Positions 7,401 to 15,476 of a DNA stretch of 55,932 bases are shown here, piece by piece. Under the pieces are notes generated by a model. It was not told the DNA's origin. It did no database searches and saw nothing but the letters and a program-made list of their open reading frames with translations. The position numbers and the translations under genes were made by a program. This stretch comes from an uncultured Lachnospiraceae bacterium (lineage in GTDB: Bacteria; Bacillota; Clostridia; Lachnospirales; Lachnospiraceae). Each line of letters begins with the position of its first letter. Position 1 is the first letter of the stretch. The stretch is from contig CANQDS010000004.1 in the NCBI GenBank assembly GCA_947593655.1, forward strand, positions 1-55,932, in the 5' to 3' direction.

Positions 7401-7556
7401 GTCTGTAAATATCATATTCTTGCAAAATAACACATTCTTGCAGATGGTTGCATGTTTCTGCAAAATGCATGTTCTTGCAGATTACATGATTCTGCAAAAT
7501 GCCATGCTCTTGTATCTGCAAAATTCATGTTCTTGCAAATTTCATGTTTCTACAGA
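7401..7556 (-). repeat. Array of eight 17-24 bp direct repeats in the feo leader
   Basis: Between the feo promoter and the first feoA are eight imperfect direct repeats. On the plus strand the consensus is close to ATNCATGTTCTTGCAAA. Unit lengths are mostly 17-18 bp, with one of 20 and one of 24, where seven bases are inserted. Every unit keeps the CATG-like and TGCA-like halves. They have no unique spacers, so this is not CRISPR. They lie in transcribed DNA if the promoter call is right. Short reading frames across the array shift with the 17-bp period and look non-coding. Confidence 0.8.
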
Positions 7557-7611
7557 CACCATTTTCTTGTGGTCATGCGCTACTAACCAGCAATTGTTTC
7601 TCCTTACTTTG

Positions 7612-7643
7612 GTTAGTATATACTAACAATTATTAGTTGTCAA
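7612..7643 (-). promoter_or_regulatory. feo operon promoter with palindromic operator
   Basis: On the minus strand, TTGACA (7638-7643), a 17-bp spacer and TATACT (7615-7620) form a strong sigma-A promoter. The -10 box sits inside a perfect 16-bp palindrome, GTTAGTATATACTAAC (7612-7627). A further GGTTAGTA half-site follows at about 7579-7586 and a TTAGT half-site upstream. The position fits an iron- or metal-responsive repressor (a DtxR/MntR- or Fur-type protein), which is inference from context. Confidence 0.82.
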
Positions 7644-7723
7644 TTACTTTTTGAAAAAATTTTTCGATCCATTTTGCGCGGATGATGGATCATGCCGGAA
7701 ATAAAAACACTTTTCGACAGGCT

Positions 7724-7772
7724 GAAAAAAACCGGGACACAGCGGCTGTCCGACAGCTTCCGTGTCCCGGTT
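7724..7772 (-). terminator. Terminator of the hisH-hisF-ung operon
   Basis: An 11-bp stem (AACCGGGACAC at 7730-7740 against 7762-7772) has its T run on the minus strand (7724-7730). It is placed about 115 bp after the ung stop codon. The long loop contains a second small stem. Confidence 0.82.
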
Positions 7773-7888
7773 CAGAGATCTTTTTTGCTTTTATATTTAC
7801 TTTCCTGCTTTTTCCTATTGCAGAATCCTATTATTTTTTATCGTATCCGTTTTCTTTTTTACAGTTTTCTTTTCTATCGTTTTCTTTC

Positions 7889-8569
7889 CTACGGCAGATC
7901 CTCGATCTGCCAGTCGATCGGCGTCTCCCCGTGCTCTTCGAGAAAGCGGTTGGCCTGACTGAAATGCCGGCAGCCGAAAAAACCGCGGTATGCGGAAAGC
8001 GGGCTCGGATGCGGCGCCTTTAAGATCAGGTGGCGCGGATTCGTCAGCATCGGGATCTTGCTCTGTGCCGGGCGTCCCCACAACAGGTACACGACCGGCC
8101 GCTCCTGGGCATTGACCGCCTGAATGATCGCGTCGGTAAACTGCTCCCATCCTTTCCCCTGATGGGAATTGGCCTGATGCGCGCGCACCGTCAGAACCGT
8201 ATTCAAAAGGAGCACGCCCTGATCCGCCCATTTCTTCAGATAGCCGTTATTCGGAATCTTACAGCCTAAATCATCGTGCAATTCCTGATAAATATTCTGC
8301 AGAGACGGCGGGATATCCTTCTGATCCGGCAGCACGGAAAAACTAAGCCCGTGCGCCTGATGCTCGTTGTGGTACGGATCCTGCCCTAAGATCAGCACTT
8401 TGACGCTGCCAAGCGGCGTAAAGTGCAGCGCATTAAAAATATCGTCCGCCGGCGGGTAAACCACTGCCCGACTGTATTCGTCTTTTACAAACTGGTAAAG
8501 CGTGCGGTAATACGGTTTTTTAAATTCCGCCTCCACCGCGCCCAGCCAGTCATTGGAAATCATTGCCAT
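7889..8569 (-). CDS. ung: Uracil-DNA glycosylase (family 1)
   Basis: A 226-residue Ung that removes uracil from DNA at the start of base excision repair. The catalytic water-activating loop GQDPYH (62-67, Asp64) is present, as is the minor-groove loop HPSPLSAYRGFFG near the C-terminus. LTVRAHQANSHQGKGWE is also typical of the family. Length is normal for the family. AAGGAG lies eight bases before the ATG. It follows hisF by 13 bp, so it is probably co-transcribed with hisHF; the joining of DNA repair to histidine synthesis is an accident of operon layout as far as I can tell. Confidence 0.97.
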   Translation of the reverse strand: MAMISNDWLGAVEAEFKKPYYRTLYQFVKDEYSRAVVYPPADDIFNALHFTPLGSVKVLILGQDPYHNEHQAHGLSFSVLPDQKDIPPSLQNIYQELHDDLGCKIPNNGYLKKWADQGVLLLNTVLTVRAHQANSHQGKGWEQFTDAIIQAVNAQERPVVYLLWGRPAQSKIPMLTNPRHLILKAPHPSPLSAYRGFFGCRHFSQANRFLEEHGETPIDWQIEDLP

Positions 8570-8582
8570 ATCCGGTTCTCCT

Positions 8583-9344
8583 TCATCTGCGGACGGAAAT
8601 CCCGCGCCCGGCCAGATAATTCTTCAGTTCCATAATCTCTAATTCTTTATAGTGAAAAAGCGAAGCCGCCAGCGCCGCGTCCGCATGTCCTTCGGAAAGC
8701 GCCTCGTAAAAATGCTCTTTGGTTCCGGCCCCTCCGGATGCGATGACCGGAACCGACACCTGATCCGCGATCGCCCGTGTCAGTTCGATGTCATAACCCG
8801 CTTTCGTTCCGTCGCAGTCCATGCTGGTCAGCAGGATTTCCCCCGCTCCCATGCGGTCCGCTTTCACCGCCCACTCGACTGCGTCCAAACCGGTATCGAT
8901 CCGGCCGCCGTTTTTAAATACGCTCCATCCGCTGCCGTCCGGCCGCCTTCTCGCATCGATCGCCACGACCACGCACTGGCTTCCGAATTTATCCGCCGCC
9001 CGGCTGATCAGCTCCGGCGTATTAATGGCGGAAGAATTGATGGAAATCTTATCCGCGCCTTCCCGGAGCAGTTCCCGGAAGTCTTCCACCGACCGGATCC
9101 CGCCGCCCACGGTAAACGGGATAAAAACCTTCTCCGCCACCCGGCGCACCATATCCACTACCGTTTTCCGGTTGTCGGAAGAAGCCGTAATGTCCAGAAA
9201 AACCACTTCGTCCGCGCCCGCCTTGTCATACGCCGCCGCGATCTCCACCGGATCCCCGGCGTCCCGCAGACTGACAAAATGAACACCTTTGACTACCCTG
9301 CCGTTATCAACGTCCAGACAGGGAATGATCCTTTTCGTAAACAT
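8583..9344 (-). CDS. hisF: Imidazole glycerol phosphate synthase cyclase subunit HisF
   Basis: A 253-residue TIM-barrel subunit. It uses ammonia delivered by HisH to convert PRFAR to imidazole glycerol phosphate and AICAR. Both catalytic aspartates are visible: Asp11 in IIPCLDVD and the second in VVVAIDARR (about residue 130). The phosphate-binding loops [16 protein letters not shown] and ASGGAGT are intact. It overlaps the hisH stop by one base (TGATG), so the two are translationally coupled, as expected for a heterodimer. Confidence 0.98.
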   Translation of the reverse strand: MFTKRIIPCLDVDNGRVVKGVHFVSLRDAGDPVEIAAAYDKAGADEVVFLDITASSDNRKTVVDMVRRVAEKVFIPFTVGGGIRSVEDFRELLREGADKISINSSAINTPELISRAADKFGSQCVVVAIDARRRPDGSGWSVFKNGGRIDTGLDAVEWAVKADRMGAGEILLTSMDCDGTKAGYDIELTRAIADQVSVPVIASGGAGTKEHFYEALSEGHADAALAASLFHYKELEIMELKNYLAGRGISVRR

Positions 9345-9982
9345 CAGCCATTCCCCCTTTCCGGCTGTGCAGCCGCCTTGATCTGCGTAAAATTTTTCAA
9401 AATCCTAAGTCCGACCGCGCTGCTCTTCTCCGGGTGGAACTGGCACGCAAAAACATTGTTTTTCTCGACAGACGCATGGATTGTGACACCATACTCCGTC
9501 TGCGCCGTTACGATCGACACATCCGCCGCTTTCAGATAATAGGAATGTACAAAATAAACATACGACTGCGCCCCGATCCCTTCAAACAGCCGGCCGCGGC
9601 CGGTCAGTTCCAACGAATTCCACCCGATATGCGGAATCTTTAACCCTTCCGCTTCCGGGATCCGCAGGATCTTCCCATCCAGAATTCCAAGCCCCTCGAC
9701 ACCGCCGCTCTCTTCGCTTCCTTCAAACAAAAGCTGCAGTCCGAGACAGATTCCCAGAAACGGCGTGTTCCTCTCAACGACTTCACGGATGACCGCATCC
9801 AGACCGGTTTGTTTCAACTGCTGCATGGCGTCTCCGAAAGCGCCTACTCCCGGCAGAATCACCCGGTCCGCCGCAAGGATCTTTCCGGCATCTCCGGTCA
9901 CGGTGCAGGGCTCGCCCAGCAGGGCAAGGGCTTTTTCCACGCTCTTTAAATTTCCCGCGTTGTAATCAATAATTGCTGTCAT
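9344..9982 (-). CDS. hisH: Imidazole glycerol phosphate synthase glutaminase subunit HisH
   Basis: A 212-residue class I glutamine amidotransferase. The nucleophile is Cys79 in [10 protein letters not shown], and the His-Glu pair is in FHPEKS near the C-terminus. I start it at the ATG 9980-9982 ([11 protein letters not shown], the conserved HisH N-terminus, with GGAG upstream). The frame stays open farther upstream, but that part lies beyond the promoter at 10023-10051 and has no HisH similarity. It is coupled to hisF. Other his genes are not in the window. Confidence 0.97.
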   Translation of the reverse strand: MTAIIDYNAGNLKSVEKALALLGEPCTVTGDAGKILAADRVILPGVGAFGDAMQQLKQTGLDAVIREVVERNTPFLGICLGLQLLFEGSEESGGVEGLGILDGKILRIPEAEGLKIPHIGWNSLELTGRGRLFEGIGAQSYVYFVHSYYLKAADVSIVTAQTEYGVTIHASVEKNNVFACQFHPEKSSAVGLRILKNFTQIKAAAQPERGNG

Positions 9983-10022
9983 TTTTCTATCTTCTCCATT
10001 TCTTTTCTGCCGGAACGACTTA

Positions 10023-10051
10023 ATGATAGCACCTTTAGAGGAAATAATCAA
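10023..10051 (-). promoter_or_regulatory. Promoter of hisH-hisF-ung
   Basis: On the minus strand, TTGATT (10046-10051), a 17-bp spacer and TATCAT (10023-10028) lie about 40 bp before the hisH ATG. Their presence also argues against a longer hisH. Confidence 0.7.
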
Positions 10052-10189
10052 TAAAATTGATAGACAAAAAGACCAATGCTCCCTATACTGATGTGTATTT
10101 TCCACGACTGCGGCCAGACCGGAATCGTCGGCCATCTGGGCGGCGTATTTTCCGTAATCGAAAACAACCATATTTACATGCGGCAAACA
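10052..10189. other. Intergenic stretch with coding-like but unidentified sequence
   Basis: Between the hisH promoter and the terminator of the next gene. The minus strand reads NMVVFDYGKYAAQMADDSG and onward with codon choices like the neighbouring genes, but it has no convincing ribosome binding site and merges into the hisH frame. The plus strand also has an open frame here. I do not recognise either. It may be a fragment of a lost gene. Confidence 0.3.
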
Positions 10190-10222
10190 AAGAGGGAGGG
10201 TACTTTTCCCCTCCCTCTCGTT
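10190..10222. terminator. Bidirectional-looking terminator downstream of the 5'-nucleotidase gene
   Basis: A 9-bp stem, GAGGGAGGG / CCCTCCCTC, with an eight-base loop, lies 50 bp after the stop codon at 10274. T-rich runs follow on both strands; the one in the minus direction is interrupted (TTTGTTTG). Confidence 0.65.
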
Positions 10223-10273
10223 TTTCAAAAGCGAAAAACAATTGATAAATGTAAGGACTGCAACTTGTTTCCC

Positions 10274-12931
10274 TTAGAATCTTACATATTTTTTCCCGGA
10301 AACTACCATGAGTCCGCCTGCTGCCGCCAAAGCCAGAAACAGGCCAAACAACGCGCTGCTGTCTCCGGTGTCCGGAGCCTTGGCAAAAGCTTCCGGCGCT
10401 TTCTCGGAAATCAGATAATCCGAACAATGAGTCTGCTGAACGGCATACATTCCGTTTTCATCCACAACTGCTTTCGTGACATAACGATATGTTCCATCCG
10501 GTTTTACTTCATAGTAATACAGGGTTTTTCCGCTCCATTTGCGATCCAGCGGAATCCGGACAACCGCCGCTGCCGGAAATGCGCCTTCATAGTTATAATG
10601 GATCAACGCTGCCATTTCCTCTTTGGAAAACGACGGATTCTGCAGTTTGGCATAGTCTGTAATCAATTCCACTCCAAAATCATAGCCGGTCTTTCCGGCA
10701 ACCTGAGCCATCGTTCCTTTTGCAAATGTAAAGGTAATGCCGTTCGGTGCAGCAATGACAATCTCTCTGGTCTGATTCTCGCGGATAATGTCTTCCATCG
10801 ACGCACCGGAAATATTGGAGTTTTTCTCCGAAAGCGATACAACATACTGCTGCGTATGATCCCCGCTTCCCGGTTCTTTCCCGTTCCCAGTCTCCGTTCC
10901 GCTTCCGGTTTCCGTTCCATTCCCGGTCTCTTCCCCGTTTCCGGTCTCTTCCTGATGCAAAACAAGTTTCGCCGGATCTGCCGGAACCGACAGGGAATAA
11001 TATCCGTCTTTCGTCGTTTTCGTTCCGGAACCGGAATAGTTATTGACATAAACCGGCTGCCCGTTTTCGGATTCCGCCAGATAGATGGTATGCGCTCCTT
11101 TTTCCAGCGTCAGGTGCAGTTTTCCGTCATCACTTAAAACGTAAAGGGTTTCTTTGCCGTTATCAATGCTTACATGCACTTCACGTCCGGCAAGCTCTTC
11201 TGCCGCGATTTCGTTTTCGCCGGCCTCCGCTCCCGCTTTTACCAGCGGAATCACCACTTCATAAGTCTCCGGCGATTGATCATTGGCGATCCGGATCCGG
11301 TTTTCCGTCGTCCAGATGGAAAGCGGTTTCGTTCCATCTGCTGTCTGATCCTTAAGATAATTTTCCACGATCAGATCTTCGCCGCCAAGCTCGCCCAGTT
11401 GTTCTGCATCTTTAAAACCGTTAAACGTTGCGACATAATTGTTGGTGGCAAGAAGCAGTTTCGTGCTGCTATCGCTACGCGCCAGCTTCGTACCGTCCGC
11501 AAGCGTTACTTCCGTAACCTTTTCTCCCGCTTTTCCTGCCGGATCATAAGCATAGGAAAATCCGCCCGCCTGCAAAAAGCTGCCGCTTACTTTTTCCCTT
11601 ACCAGACATCCGGTTTCATCCTGTCCGGTCATCGTAAGACCTATTTCCAGCGCCGTATATAACTGCTGCGGAGTTACCTGCAATACTACAACCATATTAC
11701 CATGGTTAAATGCATTTAAAATATCGCCGCGCGTAACCGTACCTTTCGGAAGCGTATCTCCGATGCCGCCGCCGTTTTCAACAGCGATAACCGGTAATTC
11801 CAGTTTCTGCTCCTTTGCAAATTTTTCCGCATAAGAAACAAAAGCATCCGTTACAAAATCGCCGTATGCCGTTTCTACGATACGCGATTCCACATAATCA
11901 TAATAAATATATCCGCCCCAGAGCGGCGTTTCATTTTCGCAGAGTTTCTCGCCCAGTACGGCTTTCTGTTCTGTTTCAATCTGCGCCAGCAGACTGGAAA
12001 CCTTCTCTTTCGCGCTTTTTCCCGCTTCATTGAGCGGAAATGCCATTGCGACTGCATAATCCAATACCCTGCCGTTTGAAACCACAGAGCCATCCGCTGA
12101 AAATTCCAGCGTAACAACGCCTAAATTCGTAAACTGCGTTCCCGTTTGAACGACCGGGATACTTTCAATCTTCTCCCCGCTTTCTAAAGTATGGCTGTGT
12201 CCGTCTACTACCGCCGCGATCTGCGCACATTCGTCATCACTTAACCCGTCCAACAGATCTTTAACGGTACAATCTACCGCAGCATCGCTGTCTCCCATAT
12301 GGCAGATCAGCACAACCGCATCTACGGATTCTTTACGGATTGCCGCAAGCTGATCCTTTACGCTTTGAACCTCATCCTCAAAGACAACGCCCTTAAGCTG
12401 CTCCGGATTGGTGGAGGTTGCGGTGTTCTTCGTCGTCACGCCGATAAATCCGATCTTTTTTCCTCCGGCTTCAACCACTTCATACGGTTTTAAGAGTGAT
12501 TTCCCATCCTTTTTCACATTTGCACTCAGGATCGGAAATTCGGCAAGCTCCTGATTCGCCAGAAGACGATCCGTACCGTAATCAAATTCATGATTTCCCG
12601 CTGCCATTGCATCATAACCCGCCTCATTCATCAGGCGGATCACATCCGCACCCTGTGTGATCGTGGCAAACGACGCGCCCTGCGTCGCATCGCCCGCATC
12701 TACCAAAAGCGCATTTTCCGTAGAAGCGGCAATCGCGGCTGCCTGAGCAATTCCGATATTTCCACCTTTCTCGTTTCCAGCAACTACACCGTGAATATCA
12801 TTTGTCGTGTAAATCGTAACCGTTACATTCTGTGCTCCGGTTTCCGCCGCTTCCGTTACCGCTGCCATTCCGAACAGCATCGTCATGCAAAGCAGAAGCG
12901 CAGTCAGCTTTTTCCAACCTTTTGATTTCAT
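10274..12931 (-). CDS. Surface-anchored bifunctional metallophosphatase/5'-nucleotidase
   Basis: An 885-residue exported enzyme of the UshA/YfkN type. It has a signal peptide (about 1-28) and a calcineurin-like domain with NDIHG (44-48), VDAGDATQG, GNHEFDYG and HMGDSD-type metal motifs. The 5'-nucleotidase C-terminal domain follows (about 335-560; VENGGGIGD, FNHGN, GGFSYAYDP). A low-complexity linker of ETGNGTETGSG repeats lies near residue 680, and a further extracellular domain after it. The C-terminus is a sortase-like signal: APDTGDSS, a hydrophobic stretch and a basic KKYVRF tail. It probably releases nucleosides from extracellular nucleotides, feeding the salvage genes farther right. 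The ATG has a GGAAGGGTG site. Confidence 0.93.
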   Translation of the reverse strand: MKSKGWKKLTALLLCMTMLFGMAAVTEAAETGAQNVTVTIYTTNDIHGVVAGNEKGGNIGIAQAAAIAASTENALLVDAGDATQGASFATITQGADVIRLMNEAGYDAMAAGNHEFDYGTDRLLANQELAEFPILSANVKKDGKSLLKPYEVVEAGGKKIGFIGVTTKNTATSTNPEQLKGVVFEDEVQSVKDQLAAIRKESVDAVVLICHMGDSDAAVDCTVKDLLDGLSDDECAQIAAVVDGHSHTLESGEKIESIPVVQTGTQFTNLGVVTLEFSADGSVVSNGRVLDYAVAMAFPLNEAGKSAKEKVSSLLAQIETEQKAVLGEKLCENETPLWGGYIYYDYVESRIVETAYGDFVTDAFVSYAEKFAKEQKLELPVIAVENGGGIGDTLPKGTVTRGDILNAFNHGNMVVVLQVTPQQLYTALEIGLTMTGQDETGCLVREKVSGSFLQAGGFSYAYDPAGKAGEKVTEVTLADGTKLARSDSSTKLLLATNNYVATFNGFKDAEQLGELGGEDLIVENYLKDQTADGTKPLSIWTTENRIRIANDQSPETYEVVIPLVKAGAEAGENEIAAEELAGREVHVSIDNGKETLYVLSDDGKLHLTLEKGAHTIYLAESENGQPVYVNNYSGSGTKTTKDGYYSLSVPADPAKLVLHQEETGNGEETGNGTETGSGTETGNGKEPGSGDHTQQYVVSLSEKNSNISGASMEDIIRENQTREIVIAAPNGITFTFAKGTMAQVAGKTGYDFGVELITDYAKLQNPSFSKEEMAALIHYNYEGAFPAAAVVRIPLDRKWSGKTLYYYEVKPDGTYRYVTKAVVDENGMYAVQQTHCSDYLISEKAPEAFAKAPDTGDSSALFGLFLALAAAGGLMVVSGKKYVRF

Positions 12932-12950
12932 TACTACACCCTTCCCTTTT

Positions 12951-12984
12951 CAAAATCCGGAACCACGGCTGCAGCGGTTCCGGA
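12951..12984 (-). terminator. Terminator downstream of the Yip1-domain gene
   Basis: A 9-bp stem, TCCGGAACC / GGTTCCGGA, with an 11-base loop is followed on the minus strand by TTTTG. It lies about 40 bp past the stop codon at 13024. Confidence 0.75.
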
Positions 12985-13023
12985 ATCAATTAGATACCTA
13001 TGATAAATTTTCCAGTTTCACAA

Positions 13024-14097
13024 TCAGCCCAATATGCTGCCGAGGCCGCCGAGTGCATCACCGAAATCCGACGGGAAGTAAACGCCCGCGCATTTGACCA
13101 TGATGACCAGAGCTATTACGAAAAATATAAAATATGCCAGAAATACATACAACGGCAGAAATCTTTTTGATTTTTCATCGCTTGCCGGCATACATACAGC
13201 GGTCATGACGATTCCCCAGATATTTGCTGCAAAAAAGACTACCGCACCAGCCACCGGCTGAATCAGCGTGATCAGCATGGCCAGTATGCTGACCGGCGCG
13301 ATCCCGATGCTCCTTAAAGCGGTTACGCAGAGCATTGATTGATAATTCGTTTTATTCCCGAACATCAGGCTGAACGCAAGCAGAATGCCCGCTAAGGCTG
13401 CGCTGAATACAACGGAAAGCGCAAAGGTTACAAAAAATACTTTCACATACGGCATGGAGATCGAACCGCCCCAGAAGCCCAGCATCTTGTTAATATAAGA
13501 CGCGATTCCGGCTTCAAATATCACTCCGTATAAAGCCACAAGAAACGCCTGAACTAAAATATAGGCGCCGGCTACCAGATAATCCGCACTTGCAACAAAA
13601 TTCTTACCGCCCTCCATCGGGGATTTGATCACGTTTACAAATGTTCCCGCAAAGTCCTTAAAAAATTTCCCGGCGCCCGACGGCTGTTTCGGCTGCTGCA
13701 TTCCATACGGAACCCCCGTATACGGAACTCCCTGCGGCATTCCCTGAAACTGCTGCATCTGCGGCGGCGGCACGGCCTGACCGGAAAACTGCCCGGCCTG
13801 TGGCTGCTGCGGCATTCCCTGACCGGCAGACTGTGCGGCCTGCGGCTGCGGCTGTGACTGCATCGCCTGACCGGAAAACTGCCCGGCCTGGGCCTGCTGC
13901 GGCATTCCCTGACCGGAAAACTGTGCGGCCTGCTGCTGCGGCTGTGACTGCATCGTCTGGCCGGAAAACTGTGCGGCCTGCTGCTGCGGCTGTGACTGCA
14001 TCGCCTGACCGGCAGACTGTGCGGCCTGCGGCTGCTGGCAGGTACAGATTTCCCCTTCCGCCAGCGGACGTCCGCATTTTGTACAAAATTTTGGCAT
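13024..14097 (-). CDS. Zinc-ribbon and Yip1-domain membrane protein with Gln/Ala/Gly-rich repeat linker
   Basis: A 357-residue protein. It begins with a short zinc ribbon (CTKCGRPLAEGEICTC, residues 5-20). Residues 24-115 are a low-complexity tandem-repeat linker built from AAQFSGQ, AMQSQPQ and GMPQQ units. The rest is a Yip1-like membrane domain with about five hydrophobic segments. GGAGG lies seven bases before the ATG. It is the last gene of a three-gene unit with the TcaA-like and YARHG proteins. Function is unknown. The repeat DNA (about 13752-14035) is prone to slippage, so length may vary between strains. Confidence 0.8.
   Translation of the reverse strand: MPKFCTKCGRPLAEGEICTCQQPQAAQSAGQAMQSQPQQQAAQFSGQTMQSQPQQQAAQFSGQGMPQQAQAGQFSGQAMQSQPQPQAAQSAGQGMPQQPQAGQFSGQAVPPPQMQQFQGMPQGVPYTGVPYGMQQPKQPSGAGKFFKDFAGTFVNVIKSPMEGGKNFVASADYLVAGAYILVQAFLVALYGVIFEAGIASYINKMLGFWGGSISMPYVKVFFVTFALSVVFSAALAGILLAFSLMFGNKTNYQSMLCVTALRSIGIAPVSILAMLITLIQPVAGAVVFFAANIWGIVMTAVCMPASDEKSKRFLPLYVFLAYFIFFVIALVIMVKCAGVYFPSDFGDALGGLGSILG
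13752..14035. repeat. In-gene tandem repeats encoding the disordered linker
   Basis: Related units of about 36-48 bp with a core like CTGACCGGAAAACTG recur at least five times inside the Yip1-domain gene. All are multiples of three, so the frame is kept. They encode the Gln/Ala/Gly-rich linker. Confidence 0.75.
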
Positions 14098-14104
14098 GAT
14101 TTTT

Positions 14105-14203
14105 TCCTCCTCTATAAACGTCAGTTTATATCTGACTCAGACTGTCGGATGCCAGTACTGTCATTGGCTCACTTCATTCGCGGGACAGACAGTATCAGGC
14201 TCC
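14105..14203 (-). repeat. Intercistronic hairpin repeat, copy 2
   Basis: This element occupies the whole gap between the stop codon at 14204 and the RBS of the Yip1-domain gene. It is nearly identical to the feoA-feoB copy over CTGACTCAGACTGTCGGATG and flanks. The outer stem (TACTGTC / GACAGTA) is kept, but the loop is about 25 bases longer. Each copy abuts the upstream stop codon exactly. Confidence 0.75.
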
Positions 14204-15460
14204 TTAATAATAGCTGAAATACGGCATGTTGTCCGTATTCAGTTTCCACGCTCCATCATCGTTATCATATACAAAGACCAGATTGATCGAGCCGTATCCA
14301 TCATCGCTGCCGCTTTCTATCTTAGAACTCCACCAGTCGGATTTCAAAAAGCCGACCGTATAATCATAGTCCAATTCCACCACGGCGGATATGATTCCAT
14401 TATCTACATAATTGCCGGAAAAAGAACCGACTGCATTTTCCAGATCAATTGATGTAATTCCTGTTTCCTTTCCGGAAGCAGCAAAACGCGACAGGAAATT
14501 TTCATAAGAATCTTCTGCATCGTCCTGATATTCGCTGCTATAAATGCCGCTGACAGCGGAAAATCCTTTTCCCTCGATTCCGGCGTTTATAATTTCCTGC
14601 AGATCCTCATACGCAAGCCGGATCAGCTCCTGCTGCTGCTCTTCACTCAGATTCAGCGAGTAGATTCCTGCAGAACTGCCCTCTCCGGCAACATAAACTT
14701 CTTCCCCTGCACCGGTAAAATCCCCGATCTGAATTGCCAGCGTATGGTTTCCGGTAAAAAGCCTCGGGATCAGATAACTGCATTCATCTTCCTCCCGCAT
14801 TTTCTCCGGGACTTCTTCTCCGTCCAGATAAAGAACCGCGCCCTTCGGAACCTCAATGTAAAAATTCTGAGACACATACTGCGAAGAACTTACTTTCCAT
14901 TCGTCAAACAGCAAAAACTTTTTCTTCGGCTGCTTATTCAGCGTCAGGTACATCAGAGAAACATCGCTGCTCCCTTTTTCGCTGTACTGGATCGTCACAT
15001 TGGCACTAATTCCGTTTTCATTTTTCTCCAGAACATGGAACTGGTTGATCTCTGTAGTTTCCTGATTCCGGTTAATATCGGCAAAGTGCTTTTTATCAAT
15101 AAATTCCGACTCTGAAATATCCAGATCCTCATAAGCCTGTTCCCAGTTTCCGCTTTCCAGCGCCTGAAAAAACTGCTCCGCCGTTCTTTCGTAGCCGTAT
15201 GCATTTTTTCCAATCAGGATAAATGCCGTTACGGCAAGCACAAGCACGGCCATTTCCACCAGCGCGGCTACCATGCATTTATTGACTTGTTTCTTCGGAA
15301 GCGTCTGCATGTCGGCGGGCGCTCCGTAATATCCGCCCGGAGCATTATTGTAGTATCCGTTCTGCACCGGCGGCGGCGTTTCCTCAAGAATCCGGGTTCC
15401 GCAGAAACCGCAGAAGACCGCATCATCTTCATTTTTATTTCCGCAATTTGGACAAAACAT
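14204..15460 (-). CDS. TcaA-like zinc-ribbon membrane protein
   Basis: A 418-residue protein. The N-terminus is a four-cysteine zinc ribbon (CPNCGNKNEDDAVFCGFCG) and a Pro/Tyr-rich stretch. One transmembrane helix (about 66-87) is followed by a large extracytoplasmic part that resembles the TcaA/YvbJ family: a small helical domain (EQFFQALESGNWEQAYEDL) and beta-rich repeats with AVLYLDGEEVPEK. I start at the ATG 15458-15460, seven bases after GGAGG. The ATG six bases upstream is too close to the RBS. TcaA proteins are linked to cell-wall stress and glycopeptide response in other Firmicutes; that role here is inference. Confidence 0.78.
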   Translation of the reverse strand: MFCPNCGNKNEDDAVFCGFCGTRILEETPPPVQNGYYNNAPGGYYGAPADMQTLPKKQVNKCMVAALVEMAVLVLAVTAFILIGKNAYGYERTAEQFFQALESGNWEQAYEDLDISESEFIDKKHFADINRNQETTEINQFHVLEKNENGISANVTIQYSEKGSSDVSLMYLTLNKQPKKKFLLFDEWKVSSSQYVSQNFYIEVPKGAVLYLDGEEVPEKMREEDECSYLIPRLFTGNHTLAIQIGDFTGAGEEVYVAGEGSSAGIYSLNLSEEQQQELIRLAYEDLQEIINAGIEGKGFSAVSGIYSSEYQDDAEDSYENFLSRFAASGKETGITSIDLENAVGSFSGNYVDNGIISAVVELDYDYTVGFLKSDWWSSKIESGSDDGYGSINLVFVYDNDDGAWKLNTDNMPYFSYY

Positions 15461-15476
15461 TTTCATCCCTCCTCGT

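Noticed and set aside
7321-7521. Small coding gene across the feo repeat array
   Set aside because: The 17-bp period shifts the frame at each unit, and the frame overlaps feoA. No supported RBS.
7401-7556. CRISPR array in the feo leader
   Set aside because: Repeats are 17-24 bp, degenerate and directly adjacent with no unique spacers, and there are no cas genes.
9983-10228. N-terminal extension of HisH to 294 residues
   Set aside because: The extra part has no HisH similarity and lies across and upstream of a good promoter. The [11 protein letters not shown] start has a proper RBS.
10076-11137. Plus-strand open frame of 353 codons overlapping the 5'-nucleotidase 3' end
   Set aside because: It runs through a terminator hairpin and antisense to a well-supported gene; no RBS and an implausible composition.
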